Positions 23,741 to 35,835 of a stretch of DNA of 64,000 bases are shown in pieces; within the stretch, counting starts at the first letter, position 1, and every line of letters begins with the position of its first letter. The position numbers and the translations under genes are program-made. Location: positions 48,693,321-48,757,320 of the forward strand of contig JALGPY010000002.1 of assembly GCA_023055425.1 (NCBI GenBank), written 5' to 3'. The DNA comes from Linanthus parryae. Its lineage: Eukaryota; Streptophyta; Magnoliopsida; Ericales; Polemoniaceae. Under the pieces are notes generated by a model that saw only the letters and a program-made list of their open reading frames with translations, was not told the DNA's origin and ran no database searches.

Positions 23741-26700
23741 TGTAATACACCGTATTTTAGTTGGGGTTATTTAGTAATTTCGAAAAATATTTGAGAATTT
23801 TAAGAAATTTATATTTCAAACTTGTTCTTGACTTCTTATTACCCTTCAAGTATAAATGTGTCATTTGACATCTATGATTATATATAATTTCGTTTTGAGG
23901 TTATTTTGTAGTTTTAGAAACTTTGATAATACTATACAAAACTTATTTTGTATACTTGAGATATACTTGTAGTTTTCTAAAATTTGATTTTAACATTTAT
24001 ATACAAAGTGGTGTATTTGAAATTTTCAAGAAAATTTATATTTATGAAAATTAACTTATATGTGTGAGCTATTAATTGAAAATTATCTTTTCACCCCTCA
24101 ATTTTGGCACTTCTCATTTATACCCCTCTTGCATATGGAATTTTGTAGTCATCTTAAATTTCTTGTATTTGCATGTCAACCCTCATTCTCTTGGTAATTC
24201 AATTCCTACCCCAACTATGGTGTTGGGAGACTTTTTAATTGCATTTCTTTTACCCCTTAATTTTTGGCTATCGATCATTTAGCTTCATCCATCAACTTAT
24301 GAAATTGATATTTTCATCCTTTAATTTTTGACATCTCTCATTTCTATCCCCATCTAACTTGTTGGGAGATTTTAATTGATCCCTAATTCCTCACCCACCA
24401 ACTTGGTCAACTCCCATTATAATATAGTTTTCATATACATACTCCATCAAACACTCCCATCTCCATCAACCCAATCACTCCCTATCTCCATCACTTCATT
24501 TCTTTACATATTTCCTCCTAATGAACATTCATACAAGCTCTCTTCCCTCTCTTTCAACTTCATCCCGTTTTTTGGTGTTGACCTCATGAAAACACCATCA
24601 AAACACCATTTTCTTGCATCCAAAACATGAGAAACTTGAGTCCAAGGGTTGTATCATCATGGAGGGGAGCTCTTTCACCATTCTACTCATGGATTGAAGC
24701 CCAATTTCACAATTTTCCTCACAATCTTCTTGAATCTTGGGGTAACATTTCTTCTAGTCTTCAATTCATTCATGCATGTCCATCTTTTTCTTTGATTGAT
24801 GAAATTTCATCTTAGTTTTCTTCATCTCCATGCTTGATTCTTCATTTCCATGGTTAGATCATGTGATTGACTCCAAAATTTTGACTATTTCATGAAACTC
24901 ACACTAAAACTCATATGCACTTTGTAAATTTCTTGGTAGTTGCACTTGTATGTCAAGAACACTATGATAATTTGTGTCAAGATCATATAAAAATCTTAAT
25001 TCATGCTTAAAATGATGTTCTTTGTGTGAAAATCAAATCTCCATAAGTTGCATGTACCTTTTGAACCAAACTTGTTGATCTTTGGGAAAATGCATATTGA
25101 CACAATCTGACCAGTTTGTGAAAAACATATATTATCTCCAAATTTTGTCTCTGTGAAATTTTTAACTCTTGCATATTTTGAAACTAGACTCATAGGTGGT
25201 CATTTTGAGAAAAAACCCAACTCCATAGCCATTTTGGTTAGGGAGATATGCTCATTTTAAGTTGCATGTTTTCTGAAACTCTGTTTCAGTACCAATCTTG
25301 CCATTTTTATTAAAAAACTCATTTTCAGAAACCTATGGCATCTCATCTTTCTTGTGATTAAATTAGACACATAGGGGATTCATTCTGGAGAAGGTGAGCT
25401 TTATTTATATTCTCCAAGTGGTAGTAATCCCCTTGCAAAGTTGAAAGTTTTTGCAAAACTCTTCTCTGCATAGCAGTGTTTGTTATTTTTGTAACTTGAG
25501 TTTTATAATAGCTATGCATGATTTTCTTGATGTTTCTGAAAGTATACACATGTAGGTTCATCATACATTAATTTCAAAATTTTAGGAGATGATTTGATAT
25601 TGTAAATATGGCTCCAAAATCAGAGCTACAATTCTGTCCAGAATTGTAGTTTCACATTTTTTAGAAAACTTGAATTTTTGAACTTCTAGATGGTTTGTTG
25701 GAATTATTTTGATAATTAAACATCTTTATATGTTCATTAGTGACATATAGGACTATGTGAAATGTAGGTTTTCACTGTTATTATGCATGTGTAAATTGGT
25801 TATAACGAGTACGTCATACGTGTGATTGTAGACATCGACCTCGTAAGAGAGAGCGGTTGTCGCCGGAGTGCTAGGCTTAGTTTCTTGCTTTTAATTGTGC
25901 TTCATCTCAGTGGTAAGTACATATGTACGACCTTTTCATATCAAAATATGCGTATGTGTTTGATGTTTCAAATGAATGTTTGTTATATGAAATAGTATGA
26001 GCATGCATGTTCTCCACTCAAAAGTTGTTAAGCTATTTTATTCATCTCCTTTGAGAACTCTCGAAAATTACTTGTGAATTTTTGATATTATGATTCTGGT
26101 TATGTGAAAGAGAAGAAATAAAATACTCTAATAGACTTAGGACGATGTACAGAGTACTGTTATTATTGGGAGGCGTCAAGCGATCCTCCATACTATTATG
26201 GCTAAGACCATTGAAGCAATGCTTCTTATTATTGGATAGAACGTCAACGTTCAAAAATCCGCCCCCGATGAGCCAAAATGTATCAAGATATTGAGGCCAA
26301 GGGGTTTATAGAGCTATAGAGTGCTATTTATACTTGTAAGGGTCACTACGGTATAGGGGTGTCGACACTTAAGGCCTTTTAGCTAATGTTGTGAGCGGGG
26401 TTGACGAATGGGCTCCCTTAACGCTCGGGTGAAATAGGGTTTGATAGACCCTAGAAGGAACCCTTAGTGATTATTTCGTGATCCCTCTGTTTACATCGAT
26501 CCTGCTGGTGGCTCTTGACACGCCTCAGCTAAATTAAACTGTTGATTGAAGTCGAAATTAGAAATTGACTACTTATTAATGTTGTTTGTGGCTCTTGATA
26601 TGCCCTAATCGATGGAAATGAATTTTAAATCTTGGCTACTCATGAACTACTATCGTTATCAGTTCAAATGAACTTGTTTACTCTGGATATTTTACCAACT

Positions 26701-27144
26701 ACTCGCGGTTTCTCAATGTTATTAAATTGAGAGGTTTTTGTTACTCGGTTACTTCAGGTTGATCCAAATTCCCCAATATGATAGTTTTACTGTTTAAATC
26801 TTCTGATTTGTTTCAACTCATGCTTCCGTGCCACTCGTTGCTTTACATGTCGTAGTGTGTACTTACTCAGTTTTTACTGATCAATTTCTTCAAAACTGCG
26901 TCGGCTTTTGCCATTTTAAAACCGCAGGTCGTCAATCAAAGTGGGGGATGGGAACGCTGGAACGAGACGAAGAAGTATAGCTTAACTTAGATTACTTAGT
27001 AGATCACAAATGTTATGTTTTAAATTGTACTTATTATCGAAATTTTGTCATGTACATTAAGCGAAATGTAATCTTAATAGTATATTTCTACTTTTGGTTG
27101 TCGATTGTCTCTTTAACCCTGAACCGAGATTCCGGGTTGTTTCA
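23741..27144 (+). mobile_element. 3.4-kb LTR, copy 1
   Basis: Starts TGTAATACACCG and ends CCGGGTTGTTTCA, followed by the primer binding site TGGTATCAGAGCAT (27147), complementary to initiator tRNA-Met. It matches 28325-31730 with only scattered substitutions and 1-bp indels. It contains the GGGTGTCGACACTTAAGG block also seen in LTR X. There is no coding region; short frames in it are repeated by chance in both copies. Confidence 0.9.
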
Positions 27145-28324
27145 GATGGTATCAGAGCATCGGTTCTCCGGTTAATGAGACTTTTCGATTTCCTTAAGTA
27201 GATAAAAAAGAAAGATAACACGTTTTCAAAATTTTAAAATTGATTAGGATATCTCAATTTGGGAATAACAAAGTAAGCAAGCCGCGGGGGATTTTGCGAT
27301 TTGTACCGTACTTGTTGATTAACTGTTACTTGCTAATTGGTATGTGCTCCATGCGGAATCTACTTGCTTATTTATATGTTTTCTATCCATTGAGCATATT
27401 TGCTTACTCTATAGAAATGATTTATCATTGTCGTGTGATCCGTATCCGCGTTCGCTTTATTGGTTATGTTATTTTGTCGATGAGAGAGTAACGACGCTTT
27501 GACTTAGAAGAACATGAGACCATTCGTTTCATACCTTTGAGTGCGACTTTTAAGATAATACCTTATTTTGTTTTATTTTGAGTTAAATTTGACATGTTTG
27601 TTTCCAAAATTGGAAAGTTTTGACAAAAACATGTATTCTAAAAAAAAATGAGTTTGAAAAAAATAATTGGGTGCGGAGATACCAAATGCCAAGTGATATG
27701 GACCACTTTGTTTAGCAGTCCGCTGGCGTGACTCTTAGTACGACGGTACTATGAGTTGTACCCGCTGTGTAGACTAAGTTGGAACATCAGAAACACATGC
27801 GAGTTGTGACGGAGAGTCACGTTGTGTGACGACACATAGTGTTCTTTTCTCCCTCGTATGTGTGGAACACTTGAGGTGATTGGTTTATCTAATCCTAAAC
27901 AAGTAAGATAATATTTTTTTAATGCGTACGAGTCAGGCAAAATGACACGTTAGTTTTGATCAAAATATTCTTCTACAAATTTTGTAATTTCTTTAATGCT
28001 ACATTTTTTTGAATAGCTTCTAAAATTAGGAACTTGTGTGTTGCTCTAGACCTTTCTAAATTTGAGGCTGACCTTTTTTACAGGAGCTAATTGTATCTGA
28101 ACCCCTACTATGATACGAGTGAGTAGAGACCTTACCGACCGAGAGCTCGTTCCCGTTAATATAAGTGTTGCATATGCATTATCCTTGCATACAATTGGCA
28201 TGTGCATTAGCATTGCATACAACTCTCATGTGCATTCGTTGCATTCTCGTGAAACATGTTCGTAGTTTCACCCAAAAGTGTTCTTAAGCTTCGGGGACGA
28301 AGCTTCATTTTAAGGGGGATATAA
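27145..28324 (+). mobile_element. Non-coding interior of the long-LTR element
   Basis: Runs from the primer binding site (TGGTATCAGAGC at 27147) to the polypurine tract (TTAAGGGGGATATAA). Only about 1.2 kb long, with no gag or pol similarity. The longest frame (27240-27491) has no recognisable motif. This fits a non-autonomous element (LARD-like) or one with a large internal deletion. Confidence 0.8.
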
Positions 28325-31300
28325 TGTAATACCCCGTATTTTAGTTGGGGTTATTTAGTAATTTCGAAAAATATTTGAGAATTTTAAGAAATTTATATTT
28401 GAAACTTGTTCTTGACTTCTTATTACCCTTCAAGTATAAATGTGTCATTTGACATCTATGATTATATATAATTTCGTTTTGAGGTTATTTTGTAGTTTTT
28501 AGAAACTTTGATAATACTATACAAAACTTATTTTGTATACTTGAGATATACTTGTAGTTTTCTAAAATTTGATTTTAACATTTATATACAAAGTGGTGTA
28601 TTTGAAATTTTCAAGAAAATTTATATTTATGAAAATTAACTTATATGTGTGAGCTATTAATTGAAAATTATCTTTTCACCCCTCAATTTTGGCACTTCTC
28701 ATTTATACTCCTCTTGCATATGGAATTTTGTAGTCATCTTAAATTTCTTGTATTTGCATGTCAACCCTCATTCTCTTGGTAATTCAATTCCTACCCCAAC
28801 TATGGTGTTGGGAGACTTTTTAATTGCATTTCTTTTACCCCTTAATTTTTGGCTATCGATCATTTAGCTTCATCCATCAACTTATGAAATTGATATTTTC
28901 ATCCTTTAATTTTTGACATCTCTCATTTCTATCCCCATCTAACTTGTTGGGAGATTTTAATTGATCCCTAATTCCTCACCCACCAACTTGGTCAACTCCC
29001 ATTATAATATAGTTTTCATATACATACTCCATCAAACACTCCCATCTCCATCAACCCAATCACTCCCTATCTCCATCACTTCATTTCTTTACATCTTTCC
29101 TCCTAATGAACATTCATACAAGCTCTCTTCCCTCTCTTTCAACTTCATCCCGTTTTTTGGTGTTGACCTCATGAAAACACCATCAAAACACCATTTTCTT
29201 GCATCCAAAACATGAGAAACTTGAGTCCAAGGGTTGTATCATCATGGAGGGGATCTCTTTCACCATTCTACTCATGGATTGAAGCCCAATTTCACCATTT
29301 TCCTCACAATCTTCTTGAATCTTGGGGTAACATTTCTTCTAGTCTTCAATTCATTCATGCATGTCCATCTTTTTCTTTGATTGATGAAATTTCATCTTAG
29401 TTTTCTTCATCTCCATGCTTGATTCTTCATTTCCATGGTTAGATCATGTGATTGACTCCAAAATTTTGACTATTTCATGAAACTCACACTAAAACTCATA
29501 TGCACTTTGTAAATTTCTTGGTAGTTGCACTTGTATGTCAAGAACACTATGATAATTTGTGTCAAGATCATATAAAAATCTTAATTCATGCTTAAAATGA
29601 TGTTCTTTGTGTGAAAATCAAGTCTCCATAAGTTGCATGTACCTTTTGAACCAAACTTGTTGATTTTTGGGAAAATGCATATTGACACAATCTGACCAGT
29701 TTGTGAAAAACATATATTATCTCCAAATTTTGTCTCTGTGAAATTTTTAACTCTTGCATATTTTGAAACTAGACTCATAGGTGGTCATTTTGAGAAAAAA
29801 CCCAACTCCATAGCCATTTTGGTTAGGGAGATATGCTCATTTTAAGTTGCATGTTTTCTGAAACTCTGTTTCAGTACCAATCTTGCCATTTTTATTAAAA
29901 AACTCATTTTCAGAAACCTATGGCATCTCATCTTTCTTGTGATTAAATTAGACACATAGGGGATTCATTCTGGAGAAGGTGAGCTTTATTTATATTCTCC
30001 AAGTGGTAGTAATCCCCTTGCAAAGTTGAAATTTTTTGCAAAACTCTTCTCTGCATAGCAGTGTTTGTTATTTTTGTAACTTGAGTTTTATAATAGCTAT
30101 GCATGATTTTCTTGATGTTTCTGAAAGTATACACATGTAGGTTCATCATACATTAATTTCAAAATTTTAGGAGATGATTTGATATTGTAAATATGGCTCC
30201 AAAATCAGAGCTACAATTCTGTCCAGAATTGTAGTTTCACATTTTTTAGAAAACTTGAATTTTTGAACTTCTAGGTGGTTTGTTGGAATTATTTTGATAA
30301 TTAAACATCTTTATATGTTCATTAGTGACATATAGGACTATGTGAAATGTAGGTTTTTACTGTTATTATGCATGTGTAAATTGGTTATAACGAGTACGTC
30401 ATACGTGTGATTGTAGACATCGACCTCGTAAGAGAGAGCGGTTGTCGCCGGAGTGCCAGGCTTAGTTTCTTGCTTTTAATTGTGCTTCATCTCAGTGGTA
30501 AGTACATATGTACGACCTTTTCATATCAAAATATGCGTATGTGTTTGATGTTTCAAATGAATGTTTGTTATATGAAATAGTATGAGCATGCATGTTCTCC
30601 ACTCAAAAGTTGTTAAGCTATTTTATTCATCTCCTTTGAGAACTCTCGAAAATTACTTGTGAATTTTTGATATTATGATTCTGGTTATGTGAAAGAGAAG
30701 AAATAAAATACCTCTAATAGACTTAGGACGATGTACAGAGTACTGTTATTATTGGGAGGCGTCAAGCGATCCTCCATACTATTATGGCTAAGACCATTGA
30801 AGCAATGCTTCTTATTATTGGATAGAACGTCAATGTTCAAAAATCCGCCCCCGATGAGCCAAAATGTATCAAGATATTGAGGCCAAGGGGTTAATAGAGC
30901 TATAGAGTGCTATTTATACTTGTAAGGGTCACTAAGGTATAGGGGTGTCGACACTTAAGGCCTTTTAGCTAATGTTGTGAGCGGGGTTGACGAATGGGCT
31001 CCCTTAACGCTCGGGTGAAATAGGGTTTGATAGACCCTATAAGGAACCCTTAGTGATTATTTCGTGATCCCTCTGTTTACATCGATCCTGCTGGTGGCTC
31101 TTGACACGCCTCAGCTAAATTAAACTGTTGATTGAAGTCGAAATTAGAAATTGACTACTTATTAATGTTGTTTGTGGCTCTTGATATGCCCTAATCGATG
31201 GAAATGAATTTTAAATCTTGGCTACTCATGAACTACTATCGTTATCAGTTTAAATGAACTTGTTTACTCTGGATATTTTACCAACTACTCGCGGTTTCTC

Positions 31301-31730
31301 AATGTTATTAAATTGAGAGGTTTTTGTTACTCGGTTACTTTAGGTTGATCCAAATTCCCCAATATGATAGTTTTACTGTTTAAATCTTCTGATTTGTTTC
31401 AACTCATGCTTCCGTGCCACTCGTTGCTTTACATGTCTTAGTGTGTACTTACTCAGTTTTTACTGATCAATTTCTTCAAAACTGCGTCGGCTTTTGCCAT
31501 TTTAAAACCGCAGGTCGTCAATCAAAGTGGGGGATGGGAACGCTGGAACGAGACGAAGAAGTATAGCTTAACTTAGATCACTTAGTAGATCACAAATGTT
31601 ATGTTTTAAATTGTACTTATTATCGAAATTTTGTTATGTACATTAAGCGAAATGTAATCTTAATAGTATATTTCTACTTTTGGTTGTCGATTGTCTCTTT
31701 AACCCTGAACCGAGATTCCGGGTTGTTTCA
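28325..31730 (+). mobile_element. 3.4-kb LTR, copy 2
   Basis: Starts TGTAATACCCCG and ends TTGTTTCA. A second primer binding site TGGTATCAGAGC follows at 31733. An LTR followed by its own primer site on both sides of a short interior suggests a tandem array left by unequal recombination, not a single clean insertion. Confidence 0.9.
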
Positions 31731-31732
31731 GA

Positions 31733-31917
31733 TGGTATCAGAGCATCGGTTCTTTCAGGTGAGACGCAAGAAACGCAGGCTAGAGGAGGCAGGATGAAGT
31801 AACAACAACTTTGCGAAAGGAAACCAGAGGATCAGGCCCAAGAAAGGAGGAGGAAACCAAGTTCAGTATCGAGGCAACCAGCAGAACCAGGGAAATCAGC
31901 GAGTTCGCCGCTATTAC
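31733..31917 (+). pseudogene. Primer site joined to Tekay gag fragment
   Basis: After TGGTATCAGAGCATCGGTTCT the sequence diverges from the long-LTR element at about 31754 and enters the basic, Q/N-rich part of a chromovirus gag (KKGGGNQVQYRGNQQNQ). An in-frame TGA lies at 31795-31797. The fragment continues, after a 1.46-kb insertion, at 33380 in the gag zinc-knuckle region. Most of gag and the proper 5' LTR are missing. Confidence 0.75.
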
Positions 31918-32715
31918 TGTAATCCTTTGGTTTTGAAGCCTTTGGTTTTGAAGAACGTCATTTTTGAAGCCTTAGGTTTGCGCTTAGTTATTATACCCTA
32001 AAGTGGAGACCCATACCGTAGTGGTTGTTGAGAGGTTGGTTTAAGCTTCGAGGACGAAGCTCTGTTTAAGGGGGGAAGGATGAAATACCCCGTTTTGTGA
32101 AAATGGGTATTTATGATATTACTATAATTATTGAGTGTTAATATAATATTATTATTAGTATTGGGTGTTAATATGCTACTATTATATTTTATGATATTAT
32201 TTGGTGTTAATATGACATTGGGATAAGTTTGGGTATTAGTTATTATTATTTAGAAAGTTAATTTTAATGTTGTAATCCATTAGGGGGTTTTATGTAGTTT
32301 TTCCTAACTTAAAGTGTGCCTTTCAAGTGAACTTGGGGGTAGTAGTTGTATAATGACTAAACCAGTGGGGGTGAAAGTGTCTTTAACCCTAAAAATAGTC
32401 ATCTTCTTCCTCAAACTCTCCCATGTAGGAAGAACACCATCTCCAACCCAAACACCACCATTACCACTCCGAATCTTCACCAAATTCGTTGATGTTTGTC
32501 CCAAATCACTCCCTATTCGATTTAAACTCATCAAGGCTCGATAATTTAGCATCAAGCAACCCAATTTCGCCAATTTTTGGTCCCGATTCAAAATCGAAAT
32601 TTTCGAAGTGGGTCTCCTAATCCTCGCCGGATTTCTCACCCTCTAGCCTATATAAACCCCCCAATCTCAGAGCAATTCTCATACCAATTCATAGCTCTCA
32701 ATCTCTCCTTCAATT

Positions 32716-32764
<49 letters not shown>

Positions 32765-33379
32765 CTCCCGCTGCCGCCGCCCGGCCGTCTCCGTCGCCGA
32801 CCGCCGCCGTCCTCGTCGTCAGCCACCGCCGGCGTCTCCGGCGGCGTCCTCGTCGTCAGCCACCGCCGGCGTCTCCGGCGGCGTCCTCGCCACCATCTCT
32901 GTCCGTCTCTCTCTCGGGTAAACAAACCCGTTTCTCTCTCTCACTCTTTCTTCTTTTGTTTTGTTTTTGTTTCTCATTATTTAATCCGGTTAGTTAGTTA
33001 ATGTTAGTAGTTGGGAAGAGAGAAGGAACAAAGAGGTAGCTGGCCTAGTGGTTAGTTGGTATCAGAGCCTGGCTATCCAAAAAGAAAATTTAAAACATGT
33101 AGGGAAATTTAAAATGCACACAGGAAAAGAATTTAAAATTTGAGAAGCCGTTGGGAATTTGGGTAGTCTTGAATAGGGCTATTATGTGTTTAGGTCTTTA
33201 AAAAAATAGGCTTAGTAAGCCAGTATCCCCACCCACCCTCTCCTAACTAAGAGCTTTAGCCCACCCGATTCAGCTGAATGTTTGGATTCTCTGTTTTAAA
33301 CCTCCTTGTATCCGGGTTTAATCTCGGGTACAGAGTGGCACCCCCGGGTTTCCGGCTTGGTCATTTTTGGGGTGTTACA
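31918..33379 (+). mobile_element. Nested, internally deleted LTR element in gag, TSD ATTAC
   Basis: Flanked by ATTAC (31913-31917 and 33380-33384), with TG start and CA end. The left 160 bp resembles the 3' untranslated part of the Tekay element (compare TGTAACCCTTTAGTTTT at 37293). Next come the AAGCTTCGAGGACGAAGCT and AGGGGGGAAGGA polypurine region and one LTR (32081-33379, starting TGAAATACCCCG and ending GGGGTGTTACA). The 5' LTR and the coding interior are gone. The LTR holds a CT/AT microsatellite (about 32715-32765) and a GC-rich tandem duplication. Confidence 0.75.
32806..32888 (+). repeat. GC-rich tandem duplication, about 39 bp x 2
   Basis: The string GTCCTCGTCGTCAGCCACC and the following CGGCGTCTCCGGCGGC occur twice head to tail. 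They lie in the leader part of the nested LTR, directly after the (CT)n(AT)n tract. Confidence 0.8.
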
Positions 33380-35835
33380 ATTACTGCCAGAAGTGCCCAA
33401 GAAACCACCCAGGAGAGGATTGTGCTGGTAATGTTGTCACATGCAACAACTGTGGTAAAAGGGGACATCGAGCCTATGAATGCCGATCGCAACCAGCAGG
33501 GAACCAGCAAGCGAACCAAGGAGGAAACTTTCCGAGGCTGCAACAAAACAACTACCAAGGGAACCGCCAGCAAAACGGGAACAACTTTGGCCACTACCAG
33601 CGGTATGGGAACCAGCAGCCAGCTAACTTACAGATTGGGTATGGGAACTTTGGCAACCATCAGAACAATGGAGGCAATGGCTATGGAAGGCAGCCAAACT
33701 ACAACCAGGGGAATGCAAGACAGAATGGAGGCCAGAACCGCAACAACAATGCTGGAGCTGCGGTCAACAACAATGCAGCAGGAGGAGCTGGAAACCAGAA
33801 TGCCAATGTTGGAAGGATTGCTGTCATAACAAAGACCGAGGCAGAAGCTGCTCATGGAGTTGTCACTGGTACATTTCTTATCCACGAGCAACCATCATTT
33901 ATATTATTTGATTCTGGTGCATCTTACTCTTTCATATCATCATCATTTGTTGAGAAACTGGGTTTGAATAAGTCATCCACCATATCCATTCCCGTAGCAA
34001 CCCCTACTGGCTTAATAACAGTATGTGACACCTTATTTGAAGGAGTTGAGCTAAAAATCCTATCAAGTATCCTGCCAGCCAACCTGATAAAGTTTGACCT
34101 TGGGGGTATAGATGTTATTCTAGGGATGGATTGGCTCGCGATGTATCGAGCAGTTATTGACTGCTACGATCAGAAGGTACGATTGAAAGGACCCAAAGGG
34201 GAGAAGATCACCTATCGTGGTATCACATGGGAACCTCGCATCAGACTAGTGTCAGGCTTGACTATAGTCAATCAAGTGAAGAAGGGAAACTCTGCCTACT
34301 TGTGTTACGTCCATGATGTATCCAAGGAGGAAAATCTGTTGGAGGGGATACCTGTCGTAAGGGAATTCCCCGATGTCTTTCCTGACGAGATTCCAGGAAT
34401 GCCACCCAAACGAGAAGTGGAGTTTACCCTCGACTTAGTACCTGGAACCGCTCATATCTCGAAGGCACCGTATCGGATGGCACCAGCAGAATTAAAGGAA
34501 CTCAAGGATCAGCTGCAAGAACTCCTACAGAAAGGGTACATACGACCAAGTGTGTCACCCTGGAGAGCACCAGTGCTTTTCGTGAAGAAGAAAGATGGGA
34601 GCCTGTGGCTATGCATCAATTATCGAGAATTAAACAGCGTAACCATCAAGAACTAGTATCCTCTACCCCGGATTGACGATCTGTTCGATCAACTACAAGG
34701 TGCCAGTGTTTTCTACAGGATTGATCTGAGGTCAGGGTATCATAAGCTTCGGGTAGCCGAAAAGGATATTCCGAAGACTGCCTTCAGAACCAGATATGGC
34801 CATTATGAGTTTACTGTGATGCCATTTGGTCTGACCAATGCACCTGCAGTGTTTATGGATCTGATGAACCGGGTGATGAGGCCATTTCTGGATCAATTCG
34901 TAGTAGTCTTTATCGATGACATCCTTGTGTACTCGAGGAGCGAGGAGGATCACAGGGAACATCTCAGAGAAGTGCTGCAAACTTTGAGACAAGAACAGTT
35001 GTATGCCAAGCTATCTAAATGCGAGTTCTGGTTGGATCGTGTTCCATTTTTGGTTCACATCATTTCAAAGGAGGGAATATCAGTGGACCCAGGAAAGATC
35101 TCAGCAGTTAAGGACTGGCTAACACCGAAGAACGTGTCTCAAATAAGGAGTTTCCTTGGCTTAGCAGGTTACTATCGGCGCTTTGTAAAGGAATTCTCCA
35201 AGATTTCTAGGCCACTGACTGCGCTAACAAAGAAAGCAGTGAAGTATCAGTGGGACGACAGCTGCGAAGAAGCATTCCAGACTCTGAAGGAAAAGCTGAC
35301 TACGGCACCAGTATTGGCTCTACCAAACAACTCTGGCGAGTTCGAAGTGTACAGCGATGCATCCAAGAAGGGGCTAGGATGTGTGCTCATACAAGAAAGA
35401 AGGTTAATTGCCTACGCCTCAAGACAATTGAAACCCCATGAAGAGAACTATGCCACACATGACTTGGAGTTGGCAGCAATAGTTTTCGCGCTTAAGATAT
35501 GGAGGCATCATCTATACGGGGTTGTTTCCAAACTCTATACGGACCATAGAAGCCTGAAGTATATCTTCACCCAGAAGGAGCTGAACAACAGACAACGAAG
35601 ATGGCTAGAGATTATCAAGGACTATGACTTGCGTATTCAGTACCACGAAGGAAAGGCAAATGTGGTCGCCGATGCGTTAAGTCGGAAGTCGAGCCATGCG
35701 GTGAATACCATGTTAGCCCTGCCAAGCTGGCTATGCCACGAGTTCGAGAAGCTCGGAATTGAAGTGGTAGAACAAGGAACAGTGCAGGGTCTACTTGGAA
35801 GCATGACAGTTGTGCCAGACTTCATTGAGGAATAA
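33380..35835 (+). pseudogene. Tekay-like gag/protease/RT/RNase H region (Ty3-gypsy)
   Basis: Domains in order: a zinc region ending in the knuckle [14 protein letters not shown] (about 33444-33485); a Q/N-rich linker; an aspartic protease with FDSGAS (about 33907) and GMDWL; reverse transcriptase starting near 34480, with VKKKDG and the catalytic FIDDIL at about 34910; then RNase H with VYSDAS, HDLELAA and TDHRSLKY (about 35346-35560). A TAG at 34654-34656 interrupts the RT before the PLPRIDD motif, and a TAA at 35833-35835 ends the frame before integrase. This is the coding core of a chromovirus (Tekay/Del type). It cannot make an intact polyprotein. It acted in reverse transcription inside gag particles. 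Confidence 0.95.

Noticed and set aside
24076..24815. Open frames repeated at 28661-29400
   Set aside because: The duplication is due to the paired LTRs. The frames are short, hydrophobic by composition and lack any domain.
33057..33073. TGGTATCAGAGCCTGG as a primer binding site
   Set aside because: It falls inside the nested LTR, 0.3 kb before its TTACA end and target duplication. No LTR terminus precedes it, so it may be a relic or chance match.
33278..33829. 183-codon frame overlapping the gag zinc-knuckle region
   Set aside because: Shadow of the gag/protease frame. The zinc-knuckle and protease motifs are in the other phase.
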